From an uncultured Lacinutrix sp. (GTDB lineage: Bacteria > Bacteroidota > Bacteroidia > Flavobacteriales > Flavobacteriaceae): DNA of 64,000 nt. The notes below the pieces were generated by a model. The model was not told the origin of the DNA. It made no database searches and was given only the letters and a program-made list of their open reading frames with translations. A program made the position numbers and the translations under genes. Below, one piece after another: positions 26,284 through 35,596 of this stretch (the first letter of the stretch is position 1; each line of letters begins with the position of its first letter). The stretch lies in contig CAKZMU010000086.1 of NCBI GenBank assembly GCA_937129145.1, positions 1 through 64,000 of the forward strand, in the 5' to 3' direction.

Positions 26284-26431
26284 ATGCGTTCATATTACAT
26301 GTAGTGACCTAAAAAAAACAGCTAGCTGAATTTAGGGAAGACTTTAATGGTCTTCATTATGCATACTGTAAAAATAGTGCTTATTTAAGGTATTTACAAT
26401 ACGTAATGTTACGTAGTTTTTATTATTCCAT

Positions 26432-26821
26432 TTAAAAAATCAGTTGGTCGAGTTGATTCCTGAATGAGAATAGGAAAATCAAAACCAAAAGAGTAATTAA
26501 ATTCGTTTTGAATTTGACGTATTCTTGTTTCTTATATTCTTTTATTATTTGATAAACTAAAAACCCTCCAACAATTAAAATAGGCAGATAATTTAAAATT
26601 AAATCAAAGTACCATAATTCAGCAATCCTGCTTGAACTAGCTCCAGAACCATAAATTAAGAAAAAAACTAATATCTCAATCAAAAAAAGAAGTATCAGAA
26701 TTCCAAAAAATAGACCTGACTTAATTCCAATTCCGAGATAATTTGTCTTTGTCTTAAAAAATTCAGTTATTTTCAATTCGGTCTTTTTTGTTAAATACTT
26801 TGAGTGCGATTTTGCCAACAA
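26432..26821 (-). CDS. small membrane protein, paralogue of its upstream neighbour
   Basis: The protein has about three hydrophobic segments and no known motif. The stretch around IYGSGASSSRIAELW ... NYLPILIVGG parallels IYGEGGQASSALNNG ... YILPLIIVGK in the gene just upstream, so the two look like tandem paralogues. From the ATG at 26821 it has 129 residues and overlaps the upstream gene by 59 bases. A TTG at 26776 would give 114 residues and only a 14-base overlap; the paralogue alignment fits either. Function unknown. Confidence 0.6.
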   Translation of the reverse strand: MLAKSHSKYLTKKTELKITEFFKTKTNYLGIGIKSGLFFGILILLFLIEILVFFLIYGSGASSSRIAELWYFDLILNYLPILIVGGFLVYQIIKEYKKQEYVKFKTNLITLLVLIFLFSFRNQLDQLIF

Positions 26822-26996
26822 TTATTAATGGAAGAATATATATGATTAGTTTTGTTAGCCCATTATTCAAAGCACTACTAGCTTGTCCGCCTTCACCATA
26901 AATGAGCAATAAAATTATGGTTTCTACGAAATATAAAAATATCAGTAGAATTATTAATCCAATTATTTTAATTACTATTTTCAAAATTGCATTCAA
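26763..26996 (-). CDS. small two-helix membrane protein
   Basis: The 77-residue protein has two hydrophobic segments separated by a loop IYGEGGQASSALNNG, and ends in a basic tail (KVFNKKDRIENN). It is shorter than, and similar to, the next gene on the strand, lacking that protein's last hydrophobic segment. The pair may be a recent tandem duplication. Function unknown. Confidence 0.6.
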   Translation of the reverse strand: MNAILKIVIKIIGLIILLIFLYFVETIILLLIYGEGGQASSALNNGLTKLIIYILPLIIVGKIALKVFNKKDRIENN

Positions 26997-27017
26997 ATGT
27001 ATGGTAACTTCAATATA

Positions 27018-27320
27018 TTATCTAAAAACCAAAGTTTTAATAAGTGGTTTTCCTAGCTCTTCATTAAGCATCGTAATTATTTTTTCTTTACCATAACTTA
27101 GTTCTTCACGAAGTACCGACGAGCTAAGTTGTACATATAAGGTATCTCTTTTTAGCCGTACAGAAGTGGTGTAATTATTAACGCCATTTCCCATTAAATT
27201 TCCCCAAGCATCTTTAATGTCAACCTTGTCCAAGCCTTCTTGGAGCTTGTTAGTAGAAACAAATTCTTTAAGGACATCGCTAATTGACAAATGTTCGTTA
27301 TGGCGTTTCTTACTACTCAA
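27018..27320 (-). CDS. DUF721 (DciA-like) protein
   Basis: This 100-residue cytosolic protein has the DUF721 pattern: an N-terminal helix (ISDVLKEFVSTNKLQEGLDKVDIKDAW) and a C-terminal small domain (LYVQLSSSVLREELSYGKEKII). DUF721 includes DciA, the helicase operator or loader of bacteria without DnaC. It lies two genes downstream of recF, a replication-linked neighbour, and overlaps the preceding lipoprotein gene by 8 bases. Confidence 0.85.
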   Translation of the reverse strand: MSSKKRHNEHLSISDVLKEFVSTNKLQEGLDKVDIKDAWGNLMGNGVNNYTTSVRLKRDTLYVQLSSSVLREELSYGKEKIITMLNEELGKPLIKTLVFR

Positions 27321-27738
27321 TATCTATAGGTTTATAAGGTTTGTAAATATAACGAAAGCCTTGTGAATTAACGATGATAAGCTCCTCGTTTGTGGCTTTA
27401 ATAATGGTTTCTTTGGTGATTACATCATTATGATTGTAATAAATATTTAAAGAATCGTTTTCTATTTTTAATGTAAAAGGTGCTTTGTCTTGAGTCACAG
27501 CAAAAGTACCATCGAGCTTTGGTGATACTTTTTTTCTAAAACCAGTTGAGTCATTATTTACTTTAAAATAATCGACTGAGAGGTTTACGTTATATTCTTT
27601 TATGAGTCTGTTGTCTTTTTTTACTTCAGCTATTTCCCAATAACCTTCTATAAACGGAATTTTACTCTCATAATTTGAAGCACAGCTCATTACAATAAAT
27701 GCAATTAGAATTGAAAAAAATAACTTCTTTATTTTCAT
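27313..27738 (-). CDS. lipocalin-like lipoprotein
   Basis: The 141-residue protein has a lipoprotein signal (IAFIVMSC) and a small beta-barrel-like domain starting FIEGYWEIAEVKKDN, which fits the lipocalin-like families of Bacteroidota. It lies 6 bases after recF and overlaps the DUF721 gene by 8 bases. Ligand and role are unknown. Confidence 0.75.
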   Translation of the reverse strand: MKIKKLFFSILIAFIVMSCASNYESKIPFIEGYWEIAEVKKDNRLIKEYNVNLSVDYFKVNNDSTGFRKKVSPKLDGTFAVTQDKAPFTLKIENDSLNIYYNHNDVITKETIIKATNEELIIVNSQGFRYIYKPYKPIDIE

Positions 27739-27744
27739 AATATG

Positions 27745-28827
27745 TTATTCTAAATGAAACACTTGATAGGTTTGGTGTACTTGTTTTACAGCATTTTCAG
27801 TTCGTTCAGGATGCGTATCAGTAATAAATATTTGTCCAAAATTGTCATCATCCACTAAAGCAATAATTTGAGATACACGGTTTTCATCTAATTTATCAAA
27901 AATATCATCCAATAACAAAATTGGCGTCACACCACTTTGCTTTTTAATAAAGTCGAACTGGGCTAATTTTAGGGCAATTAAAAACGATTTTTGCTGTCCT
28001 TGACTGCCAAATTTTTTGATTGGATAGTCCTCAATTTTAAACTTTAAATCATCTTTATGTATACCAATACTTGTGTATTGTAGTGCTTTGTCTTTGTTTA
28101 AATTACGTTCTAGAAGTGTAGATAGCGAGTCATCAAATAAATCGCTTTTATATAATAAATTTACTTCTTCATTTCCATTGCTAATAGCCTTGTAACGCTC
28201 TTTAAATATGGGCACAAACACTTCTAAAAATGCATTGCGCTTTTCATGAATGGCTTGCCCTAATTCGTTTAATTGCGCATTGTAAATGTCTAAAGTATCA
28301 CGATTAAACGTATTGTTAACTGCAAAGTATTTTAATAAGGCATTGCGCTGTGCCAATACCTTGTTGTATGTAATAAGCTGCTGTAAATAGCTTTTATCGC
28401 TTTGCGAAATAACGCCATCCATAAATTTGCGTCTGGTGTCGCTACCTTCTATAATCAAATCCCTATCAGCAGGCGAAATAATAACCAAAGGCAAAAATCC
28501 AATGTGGTCGCTAAACTTATCGTAAACTTTACCGTTACGCTTAATAATTTTTTTCTGTCCTTTTTTAAGCGAGACTATTATTTTTTCTTGTTTGTCTAGT
28601 TTTGAATACACACCGTCAACCACAAAAAAATCTTCATTATGTTTTATATTTTGAGAGGCAATTGGATTAAAGTAACTCTTACCAAACGACAGATGGTAAA
28701 TAGCGTCCAAAATATTGGTTTTACCAATACCATTCGCACCAACAAAGCAGTTGATTTTAGCATCAAAATCAAAGGTTTTTGATTCAAAATTTTTATAATT
28801 AAGTACAGATAATGTTTTTAAAACCAT
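27745..28827 (-). CDS. recF: DNA replication and repair protein RecF
   Basis: This SMC-like ATPase of about 360 residues loads RecA at single-strand gaps. Walker A is GANGIGKTN, the ABC signature region is [18 protein letters not shown] and Walker B is [14 protein letters not shown]. The start is set to the ATG at 28827 ([14 protein letters not shown]), as in the family; eight further in-frame codons upstream to 28851 do not look like RecF. It is the first gene of a three-gene group with a lipocalin-like protein and a DUF721 protein. Confidence 0.93.
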   Translation of the reverse strand: MVLKTLSVLNYKNFESKTFDFDAKINCFVGANGIGKTNILDAIYHLSFGKSYFNPIASQNIKHNEDFFVVDGVYSKLDKQEKIIVSLKKGQKKIIKRNGKVYDKFSDHIGFLPLVIISPADRDLIIEGSDTRRKFMDGVISQSDKSYLQQLITYNKVLAQRNALLKYFAVNNTFNRDTLDIYNAQLNELGQAIHEKRNAFLEVFVPIFKERYKAISNGNEEVNLLYKSDLFDDSLSTLLERNLNKDKALQYTSIGIHKDDLKFKIEDYPIKKFGSQGQQKSFLIALKLAQFDFIKKQSGVTPILLLDDIFDKLDENRVSQIIALVDDDNFGQIFITDTHPERTENAVKQVHQTYQVFHLE

Positions 28828-28914
28828 TAAAAATGAAAGTTGTAAATCCAAAAAGAAGCTGCAAATTATTGAAAAATAACAAATAAATTACCTTTTTTAT
28901 ACCAATAAAAATTT

Positions 28915-28922
28915 TATTTTTG
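28915..28922 (+). promoter_or_regulatory. -7 element TATTTTTG of the TPR-ribH group
   Basis: TATTTTTG fits the consensus and lies 21 bases before the ATG at 28944. The -33 region is A/T-rich with no clear TTG. Confidence 0.5.
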
Positions 28923-28943
28923 CGGCGCATTAATATAGAATAC

Positions 28944-29714
28944 ATGGCGACTTATAAGAAAAGAGGTTATAAACCAAAAACAAAGACTGATAAAGCTAAC
29001 GCAATAGAAGAGCAGTCGGCAACAGCTGAAGTATTTAACACTTTGGATGAAGGTGCTTCTAGAACTGAAGCATGGGTTGCAAAAAACCAAAAATATATTT
29101 TTATTATCGTTGGTTTAGCAGCTGTAATTGTTTTAGGATATCTAGGATATAACAAGTTTATTCAAGAACCTAAAGAAGGTGAAGCTATGAACGATATGTT
29201 CCAAGCACAAAAGTATTTTGATGAGGCTATCATTGCTGGCACCGAAAAAGATTCGTTATTTAATCTAGCTTTAAATGGAGGTGAAGGTAAATATGGAATG
29301 TTAGATATTGTTTCAGAATATAAAAATACCAACGCAGGAAATTTAGCTAGCTACTATGCTGGAATGGCATATTTAAATCTTAAAGACTATCCAAATGCAG
29401 TTGAGCATTTAAGTAATTTTAAATCAGATAATGCTACTTTTAGTTCTATTGCGCAAGGAGGTATTGGTGATGCGTTTATTCAATTAGGGCAAAAAGAAGA
29501 CGCACTAGACTACTATACAAAGGCAGCAAAAACATCTACAGATGCTTTTACAACACCAATGTATTTGTTTAAGGCTGGTAATGTTGCTTTAGATTTAGGA
29601 GATAACTCTAAAGCGCTAGATTTCTTCAAAAGAATTAAAACTGAATTTGGTTCAAGTACCGAAGCAGCAAATATCGATGCATTTATAGGTAAAGCTGAAG
29701 CTGCTAGTAATTAA
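28944..29714 (+). CDS. membrane-anchored TPR protein (YfgM-like)
   Basis: From the ATG at 28944 (MATYKKRGYKPK) the protein has 256 residues. A basic N-terminal tail precedes one transmembrane helix (about 45-65, IFIIVGLAAVIVLGYLGY). Two or three TPR units follow (YYAGMAYLNLKDYPNAVEHL, DAFIQLGQKEDALDYYTKA). The design resembles YfgM-type TPR proteins that assist exported proteins at the translocon. It is four bases upstream of ribH, so they are probably transcribed together. Confidence 0.85.
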   Translation: MATYKKRGYKPKTKTDKANAIEEQSATAEVFNTLDEGASRTEAWVAKNQKYIFIIVGLAAVIVLGYLGYNKFIQEPKEGEAMNDMFQAQKYFDEAIIAGTEKDSLFNLALNGGEGKYGMLDIVSEYKNTNAGNLASYYAGMAYLNLKDYPNAVEHLSNFKSDNATFSSIAQGGIGDAFIQLGQKEDALDYYTKAAKTSTDAFTTPMYLFKAGNVALDLGDNSKALDFFKRIKTEFGSSTEAANIDAFIGKAEAASN

Positions 29715-29717
29715 CAC

Positions 29718-30212
29718 ATGGCAACTGTAAATAAAAATTTATCACATTACGATAAGACTACAATCCCAAGCGCGAAAAATTTTCGGTTTGGGATTGTTGT
29801 TTCTGAGTGGAATGACAAAATCACCGAAGGTCTTTATAAAGGTGCAGTAGAAGCACTATTAGATTGCGGTGTTAGTGACGATAATATAATTCGTTGGGAT
29901 GTTCCAGGAAGCTTTGAACTTATTTACGGAAGTAAAAAAATGCAACAGCAAAACGTTGATGCTGTTATAGCTATTGGAAGTGTTATTCAAGGCGAAACAA
30001 AACATTTCGATTTTGTTTGCGAGGGTGTTGCTCAAGGTATTAAAGACCTAAACATTATACACGACACACCAGTAATTTTTTGTGTATTAACCGATAATAC
30101 CATGCAACAAGCCATTGAGCGTTCTGGTGGTATTCATGGTAATAAAGGTGCTGAAGCTGCTATTGCTGCTATAAAAATGGCAGATTTACGCAAGCAGAAC
30201 TTGCCTAAATAG
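29718..30212 (+). CDS. ribH: 6,7-dimethyl-8-ribityllumazine synthase
   Basis: The 164-residue protein catalyses the penultimate step of riboflavin synthesis. Conserved segments are FGIVVSEWNDKITEGLYKGA, VPGSFEL, IAIGSVIQGETKHFDFV (with the catalytic His) and VIFCVLTDN. The size is typical. It follows a TPR protein and precedes two small membrane protein genes and mutL. Confidence 0.96.
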   Translation: MATVNKNLSHYDKTTIPSAKNFRFGIVVSEWNDKITEGLYKGAVEALLDCGVSDDNIIRWDVPGSFELIYGSKKMQQQNVDAVIAIGSVIQGETKHFDFVCEGVAQGIKDLNIIHDTPVIFCVLTDNTMQQAIERSGGIHGNKGAEAAIAAIKMADLRKQNLPK

Positions 30213-30307
30213 TTAGCAGTTTACAGTTGCAGTCAACAGTAGATTTTAAAACACATTATTCTTGTGTCTTCGGTTTTTCAACTTATTTTTTAATATCAAA
30301 TTTGCAC

Positions 30308-30397
30308 ACGTCACTACGAGTTTTAGGTTTCGTAAAACGTGGCAGTTTATTTAAAATATAAAAGATTGCCACAGTCGTACCTCCTTCGCAATGACGT
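30308..30397. repeat. REP-like intergenic inverted repeat
   Basis: The segment has outer arms ACGTCA (30308-30313) and TGACGT (30392-30397) and inner arms GTGGCA (30339-30344) and TGCCAC (30367-30372). The right half contains CCTCCTTCGCAATGACG, a wording typical of intergenic repeats in Bacteroidota. It fills the gap between ribH and the next small gene; the gap 30213-30435 holds no gene. Confidence 0.55.
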
Positions 30398-30435
30398 ACT
30401 GCCTATTTTTGTTAACAATTTTTGGCATTTCCTGA

Positions 30436-30711
30436 GTGTATTTCCGCAGTATTTTAAGTACATTTGAAACATTAGTACAGAATAGATTGTTTAAACAACG
30501 CAAGAATAAAACGTTTAATTATAAGCCTAGATTTTTAGAAAAAAATCAAGCAGAAGGTCATTCTAAAGAGCATAATTTAGCGTCTAAATGGGAAAGACAA
30601 AGAGATATTAATCTCGGTTCAACAAGACGAGGGTTTTCAATTCGTACATTAATCATCATTTTGGTATTGTTATTGATTTGTATGTACGTATTAGAAAATA
30701 AATTCATGTAA
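30436..30711 (+). CDS. small single-helix membrane protein
   Basis: The 91-residue version starts at a GTG at 30436. A TTG at 30487 would give a 74-residue protein that aligns better with the next gene (FKQRKNKTFNYKPRFLEKN against FKTRQNKKYNYAPQYFDDK). Both are basic cytosolic tails followed by one C-terminal transmembrane helix (TLIIILVLLLICMYVL). It looks like a tandem paralogue of the downstream gene. Function unknown. Confidence 0.6.
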   Translation: MYFRSILSTFETLVQNRLFKQRKNKTFNYKPRFLEKNQAEGHSKEHNLASKWERQRDINLGSTRRGFSIRTLIIILVLLLICMYVLENKFM

Positions 30712-30723
30712 AAACAATAAGCT

Positions 30724-31005
30724 ATGGGAATTTTTAAAACACGCCAAAACAAGAAATACAATTATGCACCTCAATACTTTGATGATAAAGGAGAGGGCAA
30801 TCCTTATGAAATCAAGCATAAGTTTGATGAGTATAGAACCACAGTTGGCAAACATGGTTTAAAAGGAAAAATCAATAATGCTTTAGCCGACTTAAAAGGT
30901 GAAAAAGACAGGGTTGCTAACCGACGAATTTTAATTATAACCACTATTCTTGTATTAGTATTTTTATTTATTATTGATTTCGATTTATCCATTTTCTTTT
31001 CATAA
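30724..31005 (+). CDS. small single-helix membrane protein, ribH-mutL linker gene
   Basis: The 93-residue protein has a basic N-terminal region (MGIFKTRQNKKYNYAPQYF), a Lys/Glu/Asp-rich middle and one C-terminal transmembrane helix (ILIITTILVLVFLFIIDF). Proteins like it are common beside mutL and ribH in flavobacteria and are sometimes mislabelled as riboflavin synthase subunits, which nothing here supports. It lies six bases upstream of mutL. Confidence 0.75.
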   Translation: MGIFKTRQNKKYNYAPQYFDDKGEGNPYEIKHKFDEYRTTVGKHGLKGKINNALADLKGEKDRVANRRILIITTILVLVFLFIIDFDLSIFFS

Positions 31006-31011
31006 AAATTA

Positions 31012-32862
31012 ATGGCAGATATCATACAGCTATTACCAGACCATGTCGCTAACCAAATTGCCGCAGGCGAAGTTGTGCAACGTCCTTCTTCGGTTGTCAA
31101 GGAATTGTTGGAAAATGCGATTGATGCAGGCGCAACAACTATTAAATTGATTGTTAAAGACGCTGGTAAAACCCTTATTCAAGTGATTGATAATGGTAAA
31201 GGTATGAGCGTGACTGATGCTCGTTTGAGCTTTGAACGTCATGCCACGTCTAAAATTACAACAGCCGATGATTTATTCAATTTAACTACAAAAGGATTTC
31301 GAGGTGAGGCTTTAGCGAGTATTGCTGCGATTGCGCATGTTGAGTTAAAGACCAAGCCTGAACAGGACGACGTAGGTACGCATATTAAAATTGAAGGTAG
31401 CGAGGTGGTATCGCAAGAAGTCATTGCGACGCCAACAGGAACTTCCATTGCAGTAAAGAACTTATTTTTTAATATTCCAGCACGCCGAAATTTTTTAAAA
31501 TCCAACACCGTTGAACTCAGGCATATTATTGATGAGTTTAATCGTGTTAATTTAGCACACCCAAGTATTAATTTTGTAATGTTTCATAATGGTAGCGAAT
31601 TGTTTAATCTGCCAGAAGCCAACATACGCCAACGAATCGTTAATGTATTTGGAGGAAAAACAAATGAGAAATTAGTACCAGTTGAAGAAACCACCGAAGT
31701 CTTAAAAATATCAGGATTTGTTGGAAAACCAGAATTTGCAAGAAAAACACGTGGCGAGCAATTCTTTTTTGTCAATAATAGATTTATTAAAAGCTCCTAT
31801 TTAAACCATGCAGTAAATGCAGCGTTTGAGGGCTTGCTAAGAGATGGCACGCATGCGAGCTACTTTTTGTATTTAGAGGTTGACCCAAAATCCATTGATA
31901 TTAATATCCATCCCACAAAAACTGAAATTAAATTTGATGATGAGCATACCTTGTACGCCTTGTTACGTTCGTCTGTAAAGCACAGTTTGGGTCAGTTTAA
32001 TATTGCGCCAGTGCTTGATTTTGAGCATAACAGCAGTATGGATACGCCTTATGATTTCAAGAACAAACAAGCCAGTAGTCCTGCGATAGAGGTCAATAGA
32101 AGTTTCAACCCTTTTAAAGATGAAAAAATGTCTGGAAGGCATTCAGGAGTTTCGTTTAAAAAAGAAGCTGGAGGTAGTTGGGATAGTTTGTATGTTGGTT
32201 TAGAATCTAAAGGAAATACCAACACACAGGAGTTTAGCGAATTGCAGTTAGAGGGTAATCAAGAAATGCCATCAATGTTTGATAACGCCAATGATGAGGT
32301 GACACAAAAAACGTTTCAAATTCATGGTAAATATATAGTCAATACCATTAAATCTGGAATGTTGTTTATAGACCAACAGCGAGCACATCAACGCGTGTTG
32401 TACGAACAATTTTTACAGCATATCACAATTAAAGAAGCAGTGAGTCAGCAATTATTGTTTCCATTAACTATGGAGTTTTCAACTATGGAAATAGCCATAT
32501 TATCAAATTTAAAAGAACAATTGGAGCAAACAGGATTTGTGTTTTCAAAGATGGAAGATGATGAAGTTGAAATATCTGGTGTTCCTGTGAGTGTGGATGC
32601 CTCCAAGGTGTCACAAGTACTAGAAACTTTAATTAACGATGTTGAAAATGAAGTGCCAGATAACCATTTTAGCCAAACCGATTTAATTGCTAAAAGTTTA
32701 GCCAAAAGTTTAGCAATTAAAACTGGGCAACCTTTAACAGTTCAAGAACAAGAACATTTGGTTAATAGTTTGTTTGCTTGTAAAGAACCATCTATTTCAC
32801 CAACCAATAGAGCGACGTTTATTACGATGCAGGTTGATGATATTGATAAAAAATTTAATTAA
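31012..32862 (+). CDS. mutL: DNA mismatch repair protein MutL
   Basis: The 616-residue protein has the N-terminal GHKL ATPase (LLENAIDAGAT, DNGKGMSVTDA, TKGFRGEALASIAAIA), the transducer domain with FVNNRFIKSS and HPTKTEIKF, a variable linker (about 345-430) and the C-terminal dimerisation domain starting near HGKYIVN. The endonuclease motif DQHAxxER of many MutL proteins appears as DQQRAHQRVLYE, so nicking activity is uncertain. It leads into two rhomboid genes on the same strand. Confidence 0.95.
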   Translation: MADIIQLLPDHVANQIAAGEVVQRPSSVVKELLENAIDAGATTIKLIVKDAGKTLIQVIDNGKGMSVTDARLSFERHATSKITTADDLFNLTTKGFRGEALASIAAIAHVELKTKPEQDDVGTHIKIEGSEVVSQEVIATPTGTSIAVKNLFFNIPARRNFLKSNTVELRHIIDEFNRVNLAHPSINFVMFHNGSELFNLPEANIRQRIVNVFGGKTNEKLVPVEETTEVLKISGFVGKPEFARKTRGEQFFFVNNRFIKSSYLNHAVNAAFEGLLRDGTHASYFLYLEVDPKSIDINIHPTKTEIKFDDEHTLYALLRSSVKHSLGQFNIAPVLDFEHNSSMDTPYDFKNKQASSPAIEVNRSFNPFKDEKMSGRHSGVSFKKEAGGSWDSLYVGLESKGNTNTQEFSELQLEGNQEMPSMFDNANDEVTQKTFQIHGKYIVNTIKSGMLFIDQQRAHQRVLYEQFLQHITIKEAVSQQLLFPLTMEFSTMEIAILSNLKEQLEQTGFVFSKMEDDEVEISGVPVSVDASKVSQVLETLINDVENEVPDNHFSQTDLIAKSLAKSLAIKTGQPLTVQEQEHLVNSLFACKEPSISPTNRATFITMQVDDIDKKFN

Positions 32863-32887
32863 AAGGAGCATATAAAAATATAAAGGA

Positions 32888-33655
32888 ATGATGAGAGGGA
32901 TAACAGATACAGTAAAGCATTTGCTAATTATAAACGTGATTATGTTTATTGGTACTATGCTTGTTGGTGGTGGTAATGGTGAGCTATTCATAAGATGGTT
33001 TTCAATATATTTTCCAAAAAACGAGTTGTTTCAACCTTGGCAAGTCATTACCCATATGTTTATGCATGGTAGTTTTCAGCACATATTATTTAATATGTTT
33101 TTGTTGTGGATGTTTGGAACTGCTGTTGAACAGATTATTGGTTCAAAAAGATTTTTATTTTTATATATCTCGGCTGGATTGGGAGCTACATTATTGCCAT
33201 TATTAATTGATTATTTTGATTATTACAGTATTCTTAACAAGCTTATTGAGTCAGGATTTGAAAAAAATAAAATTATTAGCACCTTGGAATCTGGTATGAT
33301 AAATACAGGATGGGAAAGTGTATTAGGTCAAGAAAAAATGAAAACTTTTATGGGTTTAAATTTTAATAAATTGAGTCTTGGTGCATCAGGAGCTGTTATG
33401 GGAGTTCTAGCAGCGTTCGGATTTATGTTCCCAAATAGGAAGTTAATGTTACTTTTTCCACCAATACCAATTAAAGCTAAATATTTAATAGGAGGAATGA
33501 TTGGCGCAGATTTTATTTCAACATTATTATCTGGTACACCTTTGTTAGCTAACAGTAATATTGGTTATTCTGCTCACGTTGGAGGAGCAATAACAGGATT
33601 AATTATTGCTTGGTACTGGAAAAAAAATCAATTCAATCAAAACCGTTGGAATTAA
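32888..33655 (+). CDS. rhomboid-family intramembrane serine protease
   Basis: The 255-residue protein has about six membrane segments. Rhomboid motifs are present: WQVITHMFMHGSFQHILFNMF, the nucleophile GASGAVMG and the second catalytic residue His in AHVGGAITG. An insertion of about 40 residues with KLIESGFEKNK lies between helices 2 and 4. It should be an active intramembrane protease. The next rhomboid gene starts one base after its stop. Confidence 0.9.
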   Translation: MMRGITDTVKHLLIINVIMFIGTMLVGGGNGELFIRWFSIYFPKNELFQPWQVITHMFMHGSFQHILFNMFLLWMFGTAVEQIIGSKRFLFLYISAGLGATLLPLLIDYFDYYSILNKLIESGFEKNKIISTLESGMINTGWESVLGQEKMKTFMGLNFNKLSLGASGAVMGVLAAFGFMFPNRKLMLLFPPIPIKAKYLIGGMIGADFISTLLSGTPLLANSNIGYSAHVGGAITGLIIAWYWKKNQFNQNRWN

Positions 33656-33656
33656 A

Positions 33657-34562
33657 ATGACCTCGTTAATCCACGATTTTAAAGATAAACTCAAACGACT
33701 CACTGCTTTTGAAAAAATTATAGCAGCTAATGTGGTCATCTATATAACTGGTTGGTTAATTGCTAATTTTTCTAGTGTGTCTAGAGGTCAAAGTCTGTCT
33801 TGGTTGGAGTTACCAAAAGAATTTTCAGAACTTATATTCAAGCCATGGTCTATCATTACATACGGATTTGCTCATATTGGTTTTTGGCACTTATTTTTTA
33901 ATATGCTAATCCTATATTTTATAGGTCGCTCATTATCAAATTTGTTTAGCGTTAAATTATCGCTTAATATTTATTTTCTAGGCATTATATGTGGAGCGTT
34001 GGCTTATATGCTTGCATTTGTTGTGTTTCCTAACGGTATTTTAAAAACTACAGGACCGCTAATAGGAGCTTCCGCAGGTGTAAGAGCAGTATTGATATTT
34101 TTATGCGCTTACATGCCTAATTACGAAGTTAGAATAGTAAACTTTAACGTTAAGTTACTATACATAGGGCTGTTTTTTGTTTTCCTAGATGTTATTGGTG
34201 TGCTAAATTCATTGTCGGCAAATGTACCTTCACAATCAAATATTGGAGGAGATATTGCTCATTTAGGAGGCATTGCATTGGGCTTTCTATATGCTACACA
34301 ATTAAAAAAAGGAACAGATATTGGTAAAGGTTTTGAACGCATTATGGACAGTATTTCGAGCTTGTTTTCTAAAAAATCGAATTTAAAAACAGTTCACAGA
34401 ACCAAAAGAAAGGGTAAGGCTTTTGCAGGACATACTAAAGATGAGTTTAACGAGTTTAATAAGCAGAAGCAAATCGATATTATATTAGACAAGATAAGCA
34501 AGAGTGGTTACGAAAGTTTAAGTAAGGAGGAAAAAGAGTTTTTGTTCAAATCTGGGAAATAA
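33657..34562 (+). CDS. rhomboid-family protein with C-terminal DUF6576-like tail
   Basis: The start is put at the ATG at 33657, directly after the previous stop; an in-frame ATG at 33606 would overlap it by 50 bases. The 301-residue protein has six membrane segments with FKPWSIITYGFAHIGFWHLFFNM, the putative nucleophile in GASAGVRA (Ser kept, but the following Gly is Ala) and the His in AHLGGIALG. The last 80 residues are cytosolic and basic and end in KQIDIILDKISKSGYESLSKEEKEFL, matching the DUF6576-type tail. The altered GxSG box leaves activity uncertain. Confidence 0.85.
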   Translation: MTSLIHDFKDKLKRLTAFEKIIAANVVIYITGWLIANFSSVSRGQSLSWLELPKEFSELIFKPWSIITYGFAHIGFWHLFFNMLILYFIGRSLSNLFSVKLSLNIYFLGIICGALAYMLAFVVFPNGILKTTGPLIGASAGVRAVLIFLCAYMPNYEVRIVNFNVKLLYIGLFFVFLDVIGVLNSLSANVPSQSNIGGDIAHLGGIALGFLYATQLKKGTDIGKGFERIMDSISSLFSKKSNLKTVHRTKRKGKAFAGHTKDEFNEFNKQKQIDIILDKISKSGYESLSKEEKEFLFKSGK

Positions 34563-34570
34563 AGAATGTT

Positions 34571-35596
34571 ATGAAACATTTAAAAGGTACAGAAAAAATT
34601 ATTTTCTTCATCAATTCTTTGGTGGCAGCTGTACTTTTGTTTTCATACATTTTGCCCTACGTGGCTCCAAAAAACTTTGCATTTCTATCCGTTTTAAGTC
34701 TAGCAGTTCCTTTACTAATTATTTTGAATGCCCTATTCATGTTGTATTGGTTGTTAAAGACCAAAAAGCACCTTCTTTTATCTGGTTTAGTGCTATTGTT
34801 GGGTTACAGTTATGTTGGTTCTTTATATAAGTTTTCTTCGTCTAAAAATGTTGAAAATGATAATGATATCTCTATCATGAATTATAATGTACGCTTATTT
34901 AATTTGTATAATTGGATTGATAGTGATGGTGTAGAGCAAGACATTATAAATTTGATTAAAACCGACAACCCTGATGTGATTTGCTTTCAGGAATACCATC
35001 CACATGAGCGTGTAGATTTATCGTCGTATAAATACAAGTATGAAAAACTTTCAGGTAATCGTGTTAAATACGGTCAAGCTATTTTTTCGAAATACCCTAT
35101 AGCTAATTCTGGTTCGGTAGAATTCCCGAATACTGCCAACAATGCCATTTTTGCTGATATTGTTAAAGGTGAAGACACCCTAAGAGTCTATAACGTTCAC
35201 TTACAATCATTACGCATTGATGCTAAGGTAGAAGATTTAAAAACTGAGGATTCTGAAAAACTCATTCATAAAGCTGGTGAAACGTTTAAAATGCAACAAG
35301 AGCAAGCTGAATTATTTATTGAACATAAAACACAGTCGCCACATAAAATGGTGATTTGTGGTGATTTTAATAATACGGCCTATTCGTATGTGTATAAAGA
35401 AATAAAAGGTGATTTAAAAGATGGTTTTGAAGAAGCTGGTAATGGTTTTGGACGAACGTTTGACTTTAGATACTTCCCAGTACGAATCGACTTTATTTTG
35501 GTAGATGACTCTTTTGAAGTCAATAGCTTTAAAGTTTATGAAGAAAAGCTGTCTGACCATTATCCTATTCGTGCTAAAATTAGTCTACATAAATAA
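34571..35596 (+). CDS. membrane-anchored endonuclease/exonuclease/phosphatase-family protein
   Basis: The 341-residue protein has three hydrophobic segments (about 10-85) followed by a complete EEP-fold domain: IMNYNVRLFN, VICFQEYH (metal Glu), NVHLQS, ICGDFNNT and SDHYPIRAKI (final Asp-His). The active site is intact and probably faces the periplasm. The substrate could be nucleic acid, lipid or sugar phosphate. It ends in a 12-base convergent overlap with the DUF6122 gene. Confidence 0.88.
   Translation: MKHLKGTEKIIFFINSLVAAVLLFSYILPYVAPKNFAFLSVLSLAVPLLIILNALFMLYWLLKTKKHLLLSGLVLLLGYSYVGSLYKFSSSKNVENDNDISIMNYNVRLFNLYNWIDSDGVEQDIINLIKTDNPDVICFQEYHPHERVDLSSYKYKYEKLSGNRVKYGQAIFSKYPIANSGSVEFPNTANNAIFADIVKGEDTLRVYNVHLQSLRIDAKVEDLKTEDSEKLIHKAGETFKMQQEQAELFIEHKTQSPHKMVICGDFNNTAYSYVYKEIKGDLKDGFEEAGNGFGRTFDFRYFPVRIDFILVDDSFEVNSFKVYEEKLSDHYPIRAKISLHK

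Noticed and set aside
28828..28851. Longer RecF start at 28851
   Set aside because: The additional residues do not match the RecF N-terminus [14 protein letters not shown].
30724..31005. Riboflavin synthase subunit
   Set aside because: The protein is a small basic tail-anchored protein with no lumazine or riboflavin synthase motif; the name would come only from its position near ribH.
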